A stretch of 64,000 nucleotides of DNA from Croceibacter atlanticus HTCC2559 (GTDB lineage Bacteria > Bacteroidota > Bacteroidia > Flavobacteriales > Flavobacteriaceae), in the NCBI RefSeq assembly GCF_000196315.1, contig NC_014230.1, positions 2,004,001 to 2,068,000 of the forward strand, written 5' to 3'. The notes beneath the pieces were generated by a model, which saw only the letters and a list, made by a program, of their open reading frames with translations, ran no database searches and was not told the DNA's origin. Position numbers and translations under genes: made by a program. This document shows, in pieces, positions 1-8,471 of this stretch. Each line of letters starts with the position of its first letter. Positions within the stretch are counted from its first letter, which is position 1.

Positions 1-182
1 AAACAGGTAAGGCTCCAAGAATAGAAAAGTTTGATGAATTAGTTGTTGAAGTGCCAGTTAATAAGAATTTTAAAGTTACAGAGCAGTTTACAATAGATTT
101 TAAAGAATCTGAAAACTTAATACTTGTTCTGTTTTCTTGGGACGATGTTGTGGTGTCTTTACCAATAACTTCTGCTAAATAA
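1..182 (+). CDS. 3' end of an unidentified protein (partial)
   Basis: The window opens inside a reading frame that runs from base 3 to a TAA stop at 180-182, giving about 59 C-terminal residues that start TGKAPRIEKF and end PITSAK. The tail is rich in alternating hydrophobic and acidic residues, as in a beta-rich domain, but I do not recognise the family. It is followed 17 bases later by a strong palindrome that probably terminates it. The 5' part lies outside the window, so neither function nor start can be given. Confidence 0.6.
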   Translation, partial: TGKAPRIEKFDELVVEVPVNKNFKVTEQFTIDFKESENLILVLFSWDDVVVSLPITSAK

Positions 183-198
183 AAATGTATAATTTAAT

Positions 199-234
199 AA
201 GAAAGCCCTATCAAATATTTGATAGGGCTTTCTT
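199..234. terminator. Bidirectional hairpin terminator
   Basis: This is a perfect 36-base palindrome with arms AAGAAAGCCCTATCAAAT and its complement, so there is no unpaired loop in DNA; in RNA the AT-rich centre would open. The A and T runs at the ends serve both strands. It sits between two convergent genes, the partial gene ending at 182 and ohr ending at 253. Confidence 0.8.
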
Positions 235-252
235 ATTATAGATAGTATAAGG

Positions 253-678
253 TTACTCGTCCATTAACAAGTTAAGCTCTACATCTATATTATCTCTAGT
301 TGCTTTTGAGAATGGGCAAATTTCGTGAGCGCTATTTATAAGATCTTCACCTGTTTCTTGATCTACACCAGGTAAATAAGCATCTAAAACGGCACTTAAT
401 AAAAAGCCACCATCATCGTCTTTATTAAAAGAGATGTGTGCGGTTACACTAATCTCATCAAGCTCAATTTTTTTCTTATCTGCAATCGCTTGTATAGCAC
501 CGCCAAAACAAGCTGCATAAGCAGAACCAAATAATTGTTCTGGGTTGGTGCCATCTCCACCATCGCCACCCATAGATTTTGGTACGCTAAGATCTAAATC
601 TATAGGACCATCATCTACACTTACATGACCTGAACGACCACCTTCTGCTATTGCTGTTGCTGTATATAATGTTTTCAT
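253..678 (-). CDS. ohr: Organic hydroperoxide resistance protein (Ohr/OsmC family)
   Basis: A 141-residue thiol peroxidase of the Ohr subfamily, which reduces organic hydroperoxides in the cytosol using a reactive cysteine pair. The catalytic cysteines are C57 in AACFGG and C121 in EICPFSKA, and the conserved arginine is R15 in GGRSGHV. The length and the GTNPEQLF motif at 43-50 fit Ohr rather than classical OsmC. It starts with ATG and is monocistronic, divergent from meaB. Ohr genes are often controlled by an adjacent OhrR (MarR family) repressor, but none is present here. Confidence 0.93.
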   Translation of the reverse strand: MKTLYTATAIAEGGRSGHVSVDDGPIDLDLSVPKSMGGDGGDGTNPEQLFGSAYAACFGGAIQAIADKKKIELDEISVTAHISFNKDDDGGFLLSAVLDAYLPGVDQETGEDLINSAHEICPFSKATRDNIDVELNLLMDE

Positions 679-744
679 TGTTCTGTTTTTATGTTATTCA
701 ACTAATATAAGAACTAACAGTTACTACAACAAAAAGGGAATTCC

Positions 745-752
745 TAAATTTG
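745..752 (+). promoter_or_regulatory. Candidate -7 element (TAAATTTG) for meaB
   Basis: An exact match to the Bacteroidota -7 consensus TAnnTTTG, 20 bases upstream of the GTG start of meaB. No clear TTG -33 element is seen. The spacing implies a short leader and supports the GTG at 772 as the start. Confidence 0.5.
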
Positions 753-771
753 TGCTAAATCTTATATAAAC

Positions 772-1851
772 GTGGCTAACACAAATCAACATAAATCTGC
801 ATTATCAGAGCAAGATGGCATACAACAACCAGATTACTTAAGTAAATCTGCTGCAGAACGTATAAGAAAGCATCGTAAAAAGCAAAAATCAGTTAGTGAG
901 TTAGCAGCAGCAATATTAAAAGGCGATAAAGTTGCTTTAAGCCAAGGCATAACTTTAATTGAAAGTCAACAAAGCACCCATCAAGAAAAAGCGAAACAAT
1001 TAATTGAAGCCTGCTTATCTCATGTAAAACCTTCTATACGAATAGGGATTACAGGAGTGCCTGGAGTAGGGAAGAGTACTTTTATTGAAGCCTTTGGAAC
1101 ATCATTAATATCAAAAGGATATAAAGTTGCAGTTTTAGCAGTTGATCCTTCAAGCGGTGTTACCCATGGTAGTATTTTGGGAGATAAAACCAGAATGGAA
1201 GATTTGGTAAAAGAAGACAATGCATTTATAAGACCATCACCAAGTGGCGATTCTCTTGGCGGTGTAGCTCGAAAAACACGAGAGTCTATAATTTTATGTG
1301 AAGCTGCTGGTTTTGATGTTATTTTAATAGAAACTGTTGGTGTAGGGCAAAGTGAAACAACAGTACATAGTATGACAGATTTCTTTTTGTTACTAAAACT
1401 AGCCGGTGCTGGAGATGAGTTGCAAGGCATAAAACGTGGTATTATTGAAATGGCAGATGCTATTGTTATAAACAAGGCAGATGGAGAGAATATAAAAGCA
1501 GCTAAGCAAGCTAAGTCTGAATTTAGAAAAGCACTACATCTATACCCAGAAAAAGAAAGCCAATGGCAACCAAAGGTATTATTGGCAAGTGCTTTAAAAC
1601 AAGAAGGTATTTCTGAAGTTTGGGAGATGATTGAGGATTACAAAACTTCAACTAAAGCATCTAGTTATTTTGAATTTAGACGCCAAGAACAAAATAAATT
1701 TTGGTTGTTGCAAACCATACAAGATCGCTTAAAAGCAGATTTTTTTTCTAAGCCTAATATTAAAACTGCATTACAGGAACAGCTAAAAGCTATTGAGGAT
1801 CATAAAACCACAGCTTTTGAAGCTGCTTCCTACTTACTCAACTTAAAGTAA
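772..1851 (+). CDS. meaB: MeaB/ArgK-family GTPase (methylmalonyl-CoA mutase chaperone)
   Basis: A 359-residue G3E-type P-loop GTPase that in characterised systems protects methylmalonyl-CoA mutase and gates loading of its B12 cofactor. Visible motifs are Walker A GVPGVGKS at 95-102, DPSS at 125-128, the switch ETVGVGQSE at 187-195 and the guanine-specificity motif NKAD at 234-237. The start is GTG: there is no in-frame ATG before residue 142, and an in-frame TAA lies at 745-747. The mutase subunits are not in this window. The N-terminal 40 residues are polar and lineage-specific. Confidence 0.92.
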   Translation: MANTNQHKSALSEQDGIQQPDYLSKSAAERIRKHRKKQKSVSELAAAILKGDKVALSQGITLIESQQSTHQEKAKQLIEACLSHVKPSIRIGITGVPGVGKSTFIEAFGTSLISKGYKVAVLAVDPSSGVTHGSILGDKTRMEDLVKEDNAFIRPSPSGDSLGGVARKTRESIILCEAAGFDVILIETVGVGQSETTVHSMTDFFLLLKLAGAGDELQGIKRGIIEMADAIVINKADGENIKAAKQAKSEFRKALHLYPEKESQWQPKVLLASALKQEGISEVWEMIEDYKTSTKASSYFEFRRQEQNKFWLLQTIQDRLKADFFSKPNIKTALQEQLKAIEDHKTTAFEAASYLLNLK

Positions 1852-1852
1852 T

Positions 1853-2416
1853 TTATTTTATATAGGTTTTGTGTAAGAATACATGAAGTTTGTAAAATCC
1901 AAACCCTATTAAACCTCCTATACTAAATCCTACAAGTACATCTAAAGGATAGTGTACACCTACGTATATACGGCTATAACCAACTAATAAAGCCCAAAAT
2001 AACATAAAAGGTAGTATAAATTTGTACCTAGATTTTAATAGAAACCCTATAAACAATGCTAGTGCCATAGAGCTAGCAGAGTGTGCAGAGAAAAACCCAA
2101 AGCGGCCACAGCGTACAGCAATTACACGAGCATAATCTCCTAAGGCATGAGCTTGGCAAGGTCTGGCGCGCTCAAACCCATGTTTAAATAGGTTTGCTAA
2201 TTGATCTGTACAAGTAATCATTGCTGCAACAAGTACTAATGTGAGTAGAGTTGGTTTCCAGCCAAATTTTTTAAACAGCAATACTAATAACAAAATATAA
2301 ATTGGGATAGACATCCATTTGTTGGTAATAGTAAGCCAAAGAATATCCCATTGTTCTGAACCTAAACTGTTCAGGTATAAAAATAAATCTTTATCGTAGT
2401 CTAATAACTCTTCCAT
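1853..2416 (-). CDS. PAP2-family membrane phosphatase
   Basis: A 187-residue integral membrane phosphatase of the type-2 phosphatidic acid phosphatase family, acting on lipid phosphates such as undecaprenyl pyrophosphate or phosphatidylglycerophosphate; the substrate cannot be told from sequence. The three catalytic motifs are present: K78 to R85-P86 in KHGFERARP, SAHS at 110-113 in place of the usual PSGH, and SR at 148-149 with H155 and D159. Its ATG overlaps the stop of the upstream small gene by one base (TAATG), so it is probably translationally coupled as the last gene of a MATE / small protein / PAP2 operon. It ends one base from the convergent meaB stop. Confidence 0.9.
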   Translation of the reverse strand: MEELLDYDKDLFLYLNSLGSEQWDILWLTITNKWMSIPIYILLLVLLFKKFGWKPTLLTLVLVAAMITCTDQLANLFKHGFERARPCQAHALGDYARVIAVRCGRFGFFSAHSASSMALALFIGFLLKSRYKFILPFMLFWALLVGYSRIYVGVHYPLDVLVGFSIGGLIGFGFYKLHVFLHKTYIK

Positions 2417-2643
2417 TAGTCTTGGTAACGTTCTACTTCACGATCATAAAACGCAGTAGCTTCATTTATGAAGTTTTCCATTTCTTCTTCTATTATTTTC
2501 TGGTCTTGGTCATCAAATTCCTCAAGCCATTCAACCTCATCATCTTCAAGATTAATAATAAACCTTGGAAAGTCTGTATGTATTACATAAATGGCATTTG
2601 GGTGATCTGTATTGTCTCCAAGAATAAATTTAGGAAGTGTCAT
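2416..2643 (-). CDS. Small acidic protein of unknown function
   Basis: A 75-residue, strongly acidic soluble protein with about 23 Asp/Glu residues and a clustered acidic stretch near residues 33-55. No signal peptide, membrane segment or known motif is visible. It lies 31 bases behind the MATE gene and its stop overlaps the PAP2 start by one base, so it is almost certainly a real translated member of that operon. Related short proteins appear to be common in Flavobacteriaceae, but I cannot name a family. The function is unknown. Confidence 0.75.
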   Translation of the reverse strand: MTLPKFILGDNTDHPNAIYVIHTDFPRFIINLEDDEVEWLEEFDDQDQKIIEEEMENFINEATAFYDREVERYQD

Positions 2644-2674
2644 AAAAAAAGCTTTTATAAATTAAGTGGTTAAC

Positions 2675-4048
2675 CTAATGGGTTTCAAAATTAGGAATTT
2701 TAGTTTTAGTCAAAATCAACTTTTTCGATAAATAATTAAACCTGATGTATAACATAATAGCACTAGCCGTTAAACCAGCCAATAAACCTAACCATATGCC
2801 CATACTTCCTAACTGCTCTGCTTTACCAAAGTAATAGGATATAGGGAAACCAATTATCCAATAGGCAATAAAACATATAATTGTAGGAACTTTTACATCT
2901 TGAAGACCTCTTAATGCGCCTAATACCACAACTTGAATTCCATCGCTTAATTGAAAGATAGCAGAAACGATTAACAACTGAGATGCTAAGACGATAACTT
3001 CAACATTATCTAAATAAAAAGTAGGTAGTATATCTTTAGTTAGAATAAACATTAAAGCAAAAATAGATTGTATTATGAAAATTAGAAGAAATGTAGACAG
3101 TGCTATACGTCTTAGCTCTTTATAATTATGCATACCTTTTTGGTTGCCCACGCGTATTGTTGCGGTTACACCTAACCCAACCGCAATCATAAACGTCATA
3201 GAGGATAAGTTTAATGCAATCTGATTTGCAGCTTGAGGATTGGTTCCCAAAATACCTGCAAGAAAAATAGTAGCAGTAAAAATGGCAACTTCAAAAAACA
3301 TTTGTAATGCTGTAGGAAATCCTAATGCAAATAATCGTTTAAATACATTTTTGTTTAAATGATCCCTTTTAAATGTGGTAAAATATTGAGCAAATTTTGT
3401 TTTGCGTTTAAGGATAAACCATAAAAACCAAAGCATAAAAAATCTTGAAATTAATGTCCCAATTGCTGCGCCTTCTAGCTCAAGTCTTGGGAAAATCCAA
3501 AATCCGTAAATAAGTAAATAGTTGAAGATTATATTTACAATATTAGAAACCAATGTAGCATACATTGCATATTTGGTTTGTGATAAACCATCTGCAAATT
3601 GCTTAAATGCTTGAAACGTCATTAATGGAATTAATGAAAATGCCACAATCTCCATATATGGAATTGCCAAAGCAACAACCTCTGGCGGCTGGTTTAATGC
3701 ATATAATATGGGCTTTGCCAACAACAATAAGAAAAATAAAAGGATTCCGTTTAAGGTGCACATAATAACACCATGTTGAAAGTAATCTCTTCCAGCATCA
3801 ATATCATTTGCGCCATCTGCTTCAGCAATTAAAGGTGTTATTGCAAAGGAAAATCCTATACCTAAAGATAAAGCTATAAATATTAAACTATTACCTAAAG
3901 ATACGGCAGCCAATTCTGCAGCACCTAATTGCCCTACCATTAAGTTATCTGCCAACGCAACAAGTACGTGACCTAACTGTCCTAGCATTACTGGATATGC
4001 AATTTTAAGATTGGTACTAAATTCTTTGGTATAGTTAGAAAGGATCAC
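2675..4048 (-). CDS. MATE-family efflux transporter
   Basis: A 457-residue polytopic membrane protein with two homologous six-helix halves, as in the NorM/DinF group of Na+- or H+-coupled multidrug exporters. The N-terminal half carries the typical LGQLGHVLVALADNLMVG stretch (about 23-40), and the second half repeats the fold from about residue 230. The start codon is GTG (revcomp of 4046-4048). The next two genes lie 31 bases downstream and then overlap, forming a three-gene operon. The exported substrate cannot be predicted. Confidence 0.9.
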   Translation of the reverse strand: MILSNYTKEFSTNLKIAYPVMLGQLGHVLVALADNLMVGQLGAAELAAVSLGNSLIFIALSLGIGFSFAITPLIAEADGANDIDAGRDYFQHGVIMCTLNGILLFFLLLLAKPILYALNQPPEVVALAIPYMEIVAFSLIPLMTFQAFKQFADGLSQTKYAMYATLVSNIVNIIFNYLLIYGFWIFPRLELEGAAIGTLISRFFMLWFLWFILKRKTKFAQYFTTFKRDHLNKNVFKRLFALGFPTALQMFFEVAIFTATIFLAGILGTNPQAANQIALNLSSMTFMIAVGLGVTATIRVGNQKGMHNYKELRRIALSTFLLIFIIQSIFALMFILTKDILPTFYLDNVEVIVLASQLLIVSAIFQLSDGIQVVVLGALRGLQDVKVPTIICFIAYWIIGFPISYYFGKAEQLGSMGIWLGLLAGLTASAIMLYIRFNYLSKKLILTKTKIPNFETH

Positions 4049-4065
4049 AAGCGTTTATTAGTGTA

Positions 4066-4073
4066 CAAAGATA
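4066..4073 (-). promoter_or_regulatory. Candidate -7 element (TATCTTTG) for the MATE operon
   Basis: Exact TAnnTTTG match on the minus strand, 17 bases before the GTG start of the MATE gene. This implies a leader of roughly ten bases. Confidence 0.5.
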
Positions 4074-4188
4074 CTATGCTATATTTAGTTTATAGTACAT
4101 TTTTCACAGTTTTGATAGTATAATTTTAATACTCATTTACCTAAATTTTAACACAAACTGATGCTTTTTCTATTATCTTGAAAGTGTT

Positions 4189-4848
4189 ATGAAACATTGC
4201 CTTGTCATACTAAGCCTATTATTAGCGGCTAGCTATGTAAAGGCTCAAACTACTACACAACCCTTAATGAAATATCAAAATAAAATTATACCTAAGAGTA
4301 TAGAAAAAGAAGCACTAAAAGCTTTATCCTTTTATCCAGAATTAAAAGATACTCCAGTCGAGTTTAAATTTAAGAAAGCAATAAAAAAGTCTACCATGCA
4401 GGCACAACCTACTTGGGCTAGTTTTTTTAGATCTAAAGAAGATAGAGGATACATTATACTTATTAGTGAGAAGTTTCATATTGAAGAAGAAGAGTTTGAT
4501 ATTCATAATGTAGATGAAGATGTCCTTATAGGTTGGCTTGGTCATGAGCTTGGTCATGTTATGGACTATAGAGAACGTACTAATTTAGGCATGATATTTT
4601 TTGGATTAAAGTATCTATATTCTAAATCTCATATACAAGAAGTAGAGCGTTCTGCAGATACATATGCTGTAAATTACGGTATGCATGAGTATATTTTAGC
4701 AACAAAAAACTTTATACTTAATCACGCATCAATATCTCCTAAATACAAAAAGCGAATAATGAAGTTTTATATGTCTCCAGAAGAAATCATGGAATTGGTA
4801 AACTCTAATAACAATACAGAAGAAGAAATAGAAAAAGTACTTAACTAA
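4189..4848 (+). CDS. Secreted M48-like zinc metallopeptidase
   Basis: A 219-residue protein with a cleavable signal peptide (residues 1 to about 19, ending VKA-Q). The zinc site is HELGH at 119-123, and a second motif, VERSADTYA around 152-160, matches the E-x3-D third-ligand helix of M48 (Ste24/HtpX-like) peptidases. It lacks the membrane helices of HtpX, so it is probably a free periplasmic or lipid-face enzyme. Ten bases separate it from the following metallo-beta-lactamase-fold lipoprotein, suggesting co-transcription. The substrate is unknown. Confidence 0.75.
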   Translation: MKHCLVILSLLLAASYVKAQTTTQPLMKYQNKIIPKSIEKEALKALSFYPELKDTPVEFKFKKAIKKSTMQAQPTWASFFRSKEDRGYIILISEKFHIEEEEFDIHNVDEDVLIGWLGHELGHVMDYRERTNLGMIFFGLKYLYSKSHIQEVERSADTYAVNYGMHEYILATKNFILNHASISPKYKKRIMKFYMSPEEIMELVNSNNNTEEEIEKVLN

Positions 4849-4858
4849 ATTAATAACA

Positions 4859-5671
4859 ATGAAAAAAATAGCATTTATCACACTATTATCACTTATAGCT
4901 ATAAGTTGTAAGACAGAGACTAAAGAAACAGAGCCTAATTCTGAAACTGCAGAAGTAGATAAAGAAATAACAGAAACAAAAGTGAGTACCACAACACTTA
5001 CAGAAAACGGTATAGGTATTACACCTATATCCCATGCATCCTTAATTTTAAACTGGGATAATACTGTAATGTATGTGGATCCTGTTGGTGGAGCAGAAGC
5101 ATATAAAGACCAAAAACAACCAGATGTTATTTTAATTACAGATATACATGGAGACCATCTTAATGCCGAAACTGTTGCAGCTGTTTACCAACCAAATACA
5201 AAAATAATTGCTCCTAAAGCGGTAAAGGATAAGTTACCGAAGGAATGGCAAGACAAGGTAACTGTTTTAAACAATGATCAAGATACCAATATTGGCGATT
5301 TTAATATTAAAGGGATTGCTATGTATAACCTGCGCGAAGAAGCTAAAAAGTTTCACGAAAAGGGTCGTGGTAATGGTTATGTAATTGAAAAAAATGACAA
5401 ACGAGTATACATCTCCGGAGATACAGAAGATATTCCTGAAATGAGAAGCCTGCAAAATATAGACATTGCTTTTGTATGCATGAACTTACCTTATACTATG
5501 ACAGTTGAAAATGCTGCAAGCGCTGTTTTAGACTTTAAACCAAACAAAGTTTATCCATACCATTATAGAGGTACCGAAGGTTTGAGTGATGTTTCCAAAT
5601 TTAAATCACTAGTAAACGAAGGCGATGCTTCAATAAACGTTATACAGTTAGATTGGTATCCAAACCAATAA
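4859..5671 (+). CDS. Metallo-beta-lactamase-fold lipoprotein (UlaG-like)
   Basis: A 270-residue protein with a lipoprotein signal and lipobox cysteine C17 (AISC), followed by an acidic linker. The hydrolase domain starts near residue 50. The metal-binding motif is shortened to HGDH at 97-100, with D188 in SGDTED and H235 in PYHYRG as further ligands, a pattern seen in UlaG/YddR-like relatives. It would act at the outer face of a membrane on an unknown substrate. It lies 10 bases behind the M48-like gene and ends 5 bases from a convergent gene with no terminator between them. Confidence 0.8.
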   Translation: MKKIAFITLLSLIAISCKTETKETEPNSETAEVDKEITETKVSTTTLTENGIGITPISHASLILNWDNTVMYVDPVGGAEAYKDQKQPDVILITDIHGDHLNAETVAAVYQPNTKIIAPKAVKDKLPKEWQDKVTVLNNDQDTNIGDFNIKGIAMYNLREEAKKFHEKGRGNGYVIEKNDKRVYISGDTEDIPEMRSLQNIDIAFVCMNLPYTMTVENAASAVLDFKPNKVYPYHYRGTEGLSDVSKFKSLVNEGDASINVIQLDWYPNQ

Positions 5672-5676
5672 GAATT

Positions 5677-6600
5677 TTAAAAATAAACATTACAGTTAGG
5701 CAGTGCATTCTTAATGCGCTGCTTTTCTTTTTCAGAAAAATTATTGTGTAACGCAGTAAGTGTTGAAAGAGATTTTAACCTGTTAAGGTGTTTAGGCAAG
5801 TGTGTAAGTTTATTGTTTGATAGTATTAAAAGCTCAAGCTGTTCACAGTGTACTAAAGATTCTGGTAAGACTTTTAATTGATTATTAGACAAATTAAGTG
5901 TCTTTAAACCTGTTAAATTTCCAAATGATTCTGGTAGCCAGTTTAATACATTATCTTCTAAATTAAGCCGTTCAAGTTGAGCTGATGCTATCCAAGAATT
6001 ATCTAATTCATAAAGTTGGTTATGAGACAAGTCTAGTAGTTTCAAATTTTGTAACTCTTTAAAACTACTTGGAAGGTAGCTAATATGGTTGTTCTGTAAA
6101 TCTAAATCTGTAAGGTTTTTACATTGTCCTATGCTTGTAGGAAGCGTAGTTAAAGCGTTTAAAGAAAGGTAAAGCACCTTCAAGTCTTTAAGGTTACCAA
6201 TTGTATTAGGCAGTGATTTTAATTTATTTGCCGAAATATTTAAATGAATTAACTTTTTAAGATTACCTATGTTGTCCGGTAATACTGTTATCCCATTTAA
6301 CTTAAGGTTAAGCGTTTCTAAATTAGATAGGTTAAATAATGCTTCAGAACAAAATGTGATATCATTTCGCATTAGGTTTAAAAACTGAAGTTGTTCAAGT
6401 AATTCTACATTATTTGGGATGTGTAATAACTCCTGATCTCTTAAATTAAGTTGTCTTGCTTGTAAATTTTCAGTTAATGCATCTTCTACAGAGTAATACA
6501 CCTTATTTTTTAGTGGACTAAGTTGTTGTGCTTTTGTAAATGGTATTGCTGCCAAACAAAATAAACCAATACAGAATCTAAATTTTAATACTTTAAACAT
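5677..6600 (-). CDS. Secreted leucine-rich-repeat protein
   Basis: A 307-residue protein with a signal peptide (residues 1 to about 24, ending TKA-Q). It consists of ten consecutive repeats of exactly 23 residues from 48 to 277 (pattern LxxLxLxxNxLxxLPxxIxxLxx) and a C-terminal cap to 307. The repeat length and the LP position fit the plant/bacterial LRR class. Such solenoids bind proteins or glycans; no catalytic domain and no T9SS tail is present, so it is probably periplasmic or exported by another route. A hairpin lies just upstream, so it has its own transcript. Confidence 0.85.
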   Translation of the reverse strand: MFKVLKFRFCIGLFCLAAIPFTKAQQLSPLKNKVYYSVEDALTENLQARQLNLRDQELLHIPNNVELLEQLQFLNLMRNDITFCSEALFNLSNLETLNLKLNGITVLPDNIGNLKKLIHLNISANKLKSLPNTIGNLKDLKVLYLSLNALTTLPTSIGQCKNLTDLDLQNNHISYLPSSFKELQNLKLLDLSHNQLYELDNSWIASAQLERLNLEDNVLNWLPESFGNLTGLKTLNLSNNQLKVLPESLVHCEQLELLILSNNKLTHLPKHLNRLKSLSTLTALHNNFSEKEKQRIKNALPNCNVYF

Positions 6601-6616
6601 AATAGTTTATAACTAA

Positions 6617-6650
6617 AAAAGGCTGGACATATAAATGTTGCCAGCCTTTT
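6617..6650 (-). terminator. Hairpin terminator of the PhoX-like gene
   Basis: Arms AAAAGGCTGG and CCAGCCTTTT are separated by 14 bases. The hairpin lies 20 bases beyond the stop of the gene ending at 6671 and before the start of the next leftward gene. Confidence 0.75.
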
Positions 6651-6670
6651 CATTAATCTACTTAAATTAC

Positions 6671-8353
6671 CTACTTTGTAGTTTTTAACACCTTGTATTC
6701 AAAACGTTTATTATCTGCAGTTACTTGTAAAAGCAACATACCATTAGCAGAATTTACTTGAGATAAATCCACAGTTATTGTATTTTGATTTATAGTTAAG
6801 TCATTTGAAGAAATTGCTAATACTTGTCTTCCTAACATATCAAACACATTTACTGAAGCTTTTTCTGGTATACTACTAAGCTCAATATTTACAATACCTG
6901 TTGTTGGGTTAGGGTATATGCTTACACCTTCTAAAGATTGAAACTCTGCAGTAGAAAGTACTTCTGCACCTAAATTTTCTTCTAAAGCAAATACGACAGT
7001 AGCAGAACCGTTAAAACTAACATCGTTTCCTGTAGCATCTGTTTGTGTACCATTTGTACCAGATGGATGTTGTATAGAGTAAAAACCATATTTGTTATCT
7101 GGAGTGAAAGTTAAACCAGTTGGCTCTGCTCCAGTAGGTGTTCTTGAAAATATTCTTACATCTGGATTAAGTTGTGTATGGTTTACACCTACAACCCATA
7201 CATAATTATTACCGCCATCTTGTAATACCCATACATTACCATCATTGTCTATGGTGATATTATCGTTTCCGTTTGCCCAAGGTGCTACGCTTGGTCCAGA
7301 TTCTGTCTGTAGCGTATACATTGTTGTAACACCACCAACAAAAGTTTCTAAATCTGCAGTAGTTGAACCATCATCTGTAAATCTGTATATCCTACTATAT
7401 CCTTTTGATGCAAAATAAACGTGACCATCTACCACACTTATTTCGGCGTCTTCTACACCATTAAAATTTGTACCTCCTAAAGATGCTGCCGTATCTCTTA
7501 TATTGTTGCGCTCTTCTTGTGTGTCGTTAGGTACTTGTACCCAAGTGGCACTAGGATTATTAACTTCTCCAGTACCAATACCTGGTAAATCGTTTATGTC
7601 TGCAACTAATACAAATACGTCTCCAGAAGATAAATCGAAAGGTGTGTCTGGTACAAATTTGTACATGCATTGTGTACCACCATCTTCGCCATAATAAGCT
7701 GCAGTTCCATCATTAGAAACCACAACGTTTTCGTGGTTCATTTTTCCCATAGCCCAAAGTTTATCTTTAATGCCATCGTTATCATAGTCCATAACTTGTT
7801 TGGTTACAGGATCTATTTCTACTAACCAGCCCACATCAAGGTAGCCATCATTATTGGAGTCATCACTTGAAGACTCTTCGGCTGTAATAATTGTTCCCAT
7901 TGGTGTAACGCCACCAGAACAGTTTCTTATAGTTGTAACTAGGTTTTCATCATAAAAATCTACAGCTTCGGTAGCATCTACACTCCATAAATTTTCTTCT
8001 GTATCAAAGCTTACATCTAAGACAGAAACGCCTCCAGGATTGGTTTCGTGATTCACAGCAACATATCCTAAAGTACTACTTCCTGAAATAGGAACATAAC
8101 CTGTAAAATCGTGATTACCTGGTACGGTATTGTTAGCAATCACGTCATTTTGTACGGTGTAAGATTCACCTTGCTTAAAAATAAGTTGAAATCTATGCGT
8201 GCTAGGAATATCTAAAGTTTCTGCTTGTCCTGTTGGAGCTAAAGAAGTAAAACAAGATATACAATTGTTTGCATCTTGTGCTTTGCTTTGGTTGTAGCTA
8301 ACAAATAAAGAACATACTATAAGTGTTCTTATAAGGTGTAAATGTCTTTTCAT
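6671..8353 (-). CDS. PhoX/DUF839-family secreted protein with T9SS sorting domain
   Basis: A 560-residue secreted protein. I place the start at the ATG at 8351-8353, giving MKRHLHLIRT and a clear signal peptide; the frame extends 10 codons upstream only to a TTG. The body resembles DUF839/PhoX beta-propeller alkaline phosphatases, which use Ca2+ and Fe3+: for example the TPMGTIITAEES segment and the repeated DNDG-type acidic loops. The last 80 or so residues, beginning near YPNPTTG, form a type A sorting domain for type IX secretion, so the product is released or anchored at the cell surface. Phosphatase activity is inferred only. It lies behind a di-heme peroxidase on the same strand, with 118 bases between. 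Confidence 0.82.
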   Translation of the reverse strand: MKRHLHLIRTLIVCSLFVSYNQSKAQDANNCISCFTSLAPTGQAETLDIPSTHRFQLIFKQGESYTVQNDVIANNTVPGNHDFTGYVPISGSSTLGYVAVNHETNPGGVSVLDVSFDTEENLWSVDATEAVDFYDENLVTTIRNCSGGVTPMGTIITAEESSSDDSNNDGYLDVGWLVEIDPVTKQVMDYDNDGIKDKLWAMGKMNHENVVVSNDGTAAYYGEDGGTQCMYKFVPDTPFDLSSGDVFVLVADINDLPGIGTGEVNNPSATWVQVPNDTQEERNNIRDTAASLGGTNFNGVEDAEISVVDGHVYFASKGYSRIYRFTDDGSTTADLETFVGGVTTMYTLQTESGPSVAPWANGNDNITIDNDGNVWVLQDGGNNYVWVVGVNHTQLNPDVRIFSRTPTGAEPTGLTFTPDNKYGFYSIQHPSGTNGTQTDATGNDVSFNGSATVVFALEENLGAEVLSTAEFQSLEGVSIYPNPTTGIVNIELSSIPEKASVNVFDMLGRQVLAISSNDLTINQNTITVDLSQVNSANGMLLLQVTADNKRFEYKVLKTTK

Positions 8354-8471
8354 TTGATATTTTTTTGGTTGGTTAATTTTCAATAAAAATACACTGATGA
8401 ACTTGTAATGAAACTAAGTAAATCTTACCCTTTTGTTACCTCAAGTTTAATTGTAGATAAAGTATGTTAAT

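Noticed and set aside
1020-1475. A 151-codon open frame antisense to meaB
   Set aside because: It lies entirely within meaB, has low-complexity composition and no recognisable domain; meaB motifs explain the sequence.
2422-2673. An 83-codon frame on the plus strand over the small acidic gene
   Set aside because: Its Phe/Ile/Lys-rich product is the antisense image of Glu/Asp/Lys codons; the minus-strand gene is supported by operon spacing and the TAATG overlap.
8354-8383. Ten-codon upstream extension of the PhoX-like protein to a TTG
   Set aside because: The ATG at 8353 begins a normal signal peptide; the extension would put a polar stretch in front of it.
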